DNA of 62,780 bases, taken from positions 1 to 62,780 of the forward strand of contig DATJHM010000055.1 in the NCBI GenBank assembly GCA_035493895.1. Reading direction: 5' to 3'. The notes under the pieces were generated by a model, which was not told the DNA's origin, made no database searches, and was given only the letters and a program-made list of their open reading frames with translations. Each line of letters opens with the position of its first letter. Within the stretch, counting starts at the first letter, position 1. Shown here in pieces: positions 61,439-62,780 of this stretch. The stretch is from DATJHM01 sp035493895 (GTDB taxonomy: Bacteria > Chloroflexota > Ktedonobacteria > Ktedonobacterales > Ktedonobacteraceae). The position numbers and the translations under genes were made by a program.

Positions 61439-61464
61439 GGTCGGCAGCGCTGCTGCTGCTGACC
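61439..61464 (+). terminator. Hairpin after the Dabb gene
   Basis: GGTC-G-GCAGC pairs with GCTGC-T-GACC (61439-61448 and 61455-61464). No U-tract. Confidence 0.4.
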
Positions 61465-61557
61465 AGAGCGCTTTCGCTGTCCCCACCCCGGGCTCAAAGG
61501 CCTGGATAATAATCCCCAATAATGAGATAAGCTGACATCAATATTCTTGACTAAATA

Positions 61558-61586
61558 TTGACATTCATAAGCAGGCAGATTAGACT
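61558..61586 (+). promoter_or_regulatory. Promoter of the LOR/SDH-domain gene
   Basis: Perfect TTGACA at 61558-61563, 17-base spacer, TAGACT at 61581-61586. The predicted start is near 61593, with a 90-base leader. The same -10 word is used at 18520. Confidence 0.65.
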
Positions 61587-61683
61587 AACCGTAATCCTAT
61601 TGCCAGACGGTGGAGGCTTATGATAATTTTTTGCCTCCTCTGCATATTTCTTTGAGTAGTTCTATGGTAAAGAGAGAATACCT

Positions 61684-62780
61684 ATGCATACAGTCCATGA
61701 AGTAGTGGAATTGAGTGGACATATCATCGACTCCTGGAGCCTGCCACGCGCCTGGGATATCATTATGGATCGCGGCGGCAACTTTGCCGTTGAGGAGATG
61801 CGAGTGGGGGTGAGTAAGACGGAGACGAGTTATTGTCGCCTGAAAATAGAGGCCCCCGACTACGAGGTGCTGGAACGCATCCTCTCCGAGATTCAGCAGC
61901 TCGGCGCGGTCCTGACACACGCTGATAATGTACACACAACTTCCGTCGAGCAGCAGGGAGTCCTTCCCTCCAAATTTTACTCCACAACAAATCTCCCGAC
62001 CCAGGTACGCCTGAATGGGCATTGGGTTCAGGTTGAAGATATTGAGATGGATGTCGCCATTGTCGTTGATGAACAGCAGGGACGAGCCTTCTGTAGACCC
62101 ATGCATGAAGTACAGATCGGAGATCAGGTCGTTACCGGTCACGAAGGCATTCGCGTCCAACCGTTTGAGCGCAACCGCGAACGCGAAACCTTTGCGTTTA
62201 TGCAGAGCGATGTCTCCAGCGAGAAGGTAAAGGTGCTGGCAATCCAGGAGATCGCTCGCCAGATGAAAGAGGTGCGCGCTCACAATGGCAAAATTCTGTT
62301 CGTGCTTGGTCCCGCTGTTATTCATACAGGTGCAGGTCGCTATATCGCCGAGCTGCTGCGTCGTGGCTATGTGCAGGTTATCTTTGGCGGAAATGCGATC
62401 GTTACCCATGATGTAGAATCGGCTCTGTTCGGCACTTCGCTTGGCGTCGATCTGTCGAGCGGAGAGCAGGTTGAAGGCGGGCATCGTAACCATTTACGCG
62501 CAATCAACGCGATTCGTGCAGTGGGCTCGCTGGAGAAGGCGATCGAAGTCGGACTGTTGCGCGATGGGATTACGTATGAGGCGCTTAAACATAATGTCCC
62601 GATGGTCCTGGCGGGCTCGATCCGCGATGATGGTCCGATGCCGGGCGTGATCTCGGATATGCAGGCGGCTCAACATCGCATGCGTGAAGAGGTACGGGGC
62701 GTAGAGATGGCGATCATGGTCGCTTCTATGCTGCACGCTATTGCGACCGGGAATGTGCTTCCGGCACATGTACATACCGT
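61684..62780 (+). CDS. LOR/SDH (TIGR00300) family protein, ornithine cyclodeaminase-like, 3' truncated by window edge
   Basis: The frame is open from ATG 61684 to the end of the window, so at least 365 residues are visible. AAAGAGAG precedes the start. The N-terminal part (VELSGHIIDSWSLPRAWDII, SYCRLKIEAPD) and the middle (GKILFVLGPAVIHTGAGRYI, FGGNAIVTHDVESALFGTSL) match the LOR/SDH domain proteins known as TIGR00300. Archaeal and cyanobacterial (AgrE C-terminal) members convert ornithine to proline and ammonia with NAD. The dinucleotide-binding region is present; the end of the protein is missing. A promoter with perfect -35 lies upstream. Confidence 0.85.
   Translation, partial: MHTVHEVVELSGHIIDSWSLPRAWDIIMDRGGNFAVEEMRVGVSKTETSYCRLKIEAPDYEVLERILSEIQQLGAVLTHADNVHTTSVEQQGVLPSKFYSTTNLPTQVRLNGHWVQVEDIEMDVAIVVDEQQGRAFCRPMHEVQIGDQVVTGHEGIRVQPFERNRERETFAFMQSDVSSEKVKVLAIQEIARQMKEVRAHNGKILFVLGPAVIHTGAGRYIAELLRRGYVQVIFGGNAIVTHDVESALFGTSLGVDLSSGEQVEGGHRNHLRAINAIRAVGSLEKAIEVGLLRDGITYEALKHNVPMVLAGSIRDDGPMPGVISDMQAAQHRMREEVRGVEMAIMVASMLHAIATGNVLPAHVHT

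Noticed and set aside
61618..62493. Long minus-strand open frame opposite the LOR/SDH gene
   Set aside because: It is antisense to a recognisable enzyme with its own promoter and ribosome site; the minus-strand protein has no recognisable domain.
1..62780. tRNA or rRNA genes
   Set aside because: No T-loop/acceptor pattern or rRNA-like stretch was noticed on reading both strands; a covariance-model search was not possible.

Overview
The window is about 62.8 kb of a bacterial chromosome, probably a Ktedonobacteria-like member of the Chloroflexota. This is an inference from content: a nuoJKLMN block, a YvcK/CofD-like factor, DUF1385, many TPR, zinc-ribbon and kinase-like proteins, monoderm-type secreted proteins, AGGAGG-type ribosome sites and medium GC. 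No rRNA, tRNA or CRISPR array was seen.

Layout. 0-2.3 kb: the tail of a tyrosine recombinase cut by the window edge, a WYL regulator and a divergent nucleotidyltransferase. 2.4-8.6 kb: nuoJKLMN on the minus strand, the proton-pumping membrane arm of complex I without nuoA-I. 9-28.5 kb: mostly single genes, including a zinc-ribbon pseudokinase, a Ca2+/H+ antiporter, a GH15 glucoamylase-like enzyme, an aldo/keto reductase, TPR proteins, YvcK, a membrane protein with a gamma-glutamylcyclotransferase-like domain, an eIF2B-like isomerase, an HtrA protease and an HD phosphohydrolase. 28.8-36 kb: a secreted beta-propeller protein, a HAD phosphatase, and a minus-strand group (MGDG-synthase-like glycosyltransferase, DUF1385, dual-specificity phosphatase), then rpmE. 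36.7-42 kb: purB, a GT-C transferase overlapping type 2 IPP isomerase, then mobA with a small membrane protein.

43-49.4 kb is an island with long intergenic regions. It encodes three small secreted WxL-like paralogues and two DUF916-like membrane-anchored proteins. The three small genes share a 23-bp inverted repeat just before their ribosome sites, and two units share a longer upstream direct repeat. I read it as a duplicated cell-surface complex like the WxL/DUF916 loci of Firmicutes.

49.6-53.1 kb holds a DUF1611 (DgcN-like) gene, a membrane protein and an enolase-superfamily dipeptide epimerase (DgcA-like), possibly for D-glutamate or peptidoglycan-derived amino acids. 54.7-55.3 kb is a zinc-ribbon/rpsU operon. 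55.7-57.3 kb is an HD-domain gene followed by two genes that together carry all the motifs of one Cas4-like nuclease. The first holds the N-terminal cysteine and histidine and ends in a membrane helix. The second begins with a membrane helix and holds the nuclease core and three C-terminal cysteines. The right end has a repeat-rich protein, an MFS transporter, an SDR, a Dabb protein and the start of a LOR/SDH (TIGR00300) enzyme running off the window.

A dispersed palindromic element with a nearly identical 28-nt core occurs at about 24.4, 36.5 and 50.9 kb. The best candidates for an undescribed system are the split, membrane-anchored Cas4-like pair and the WxL-like/DUF916 island with its shared leader element.
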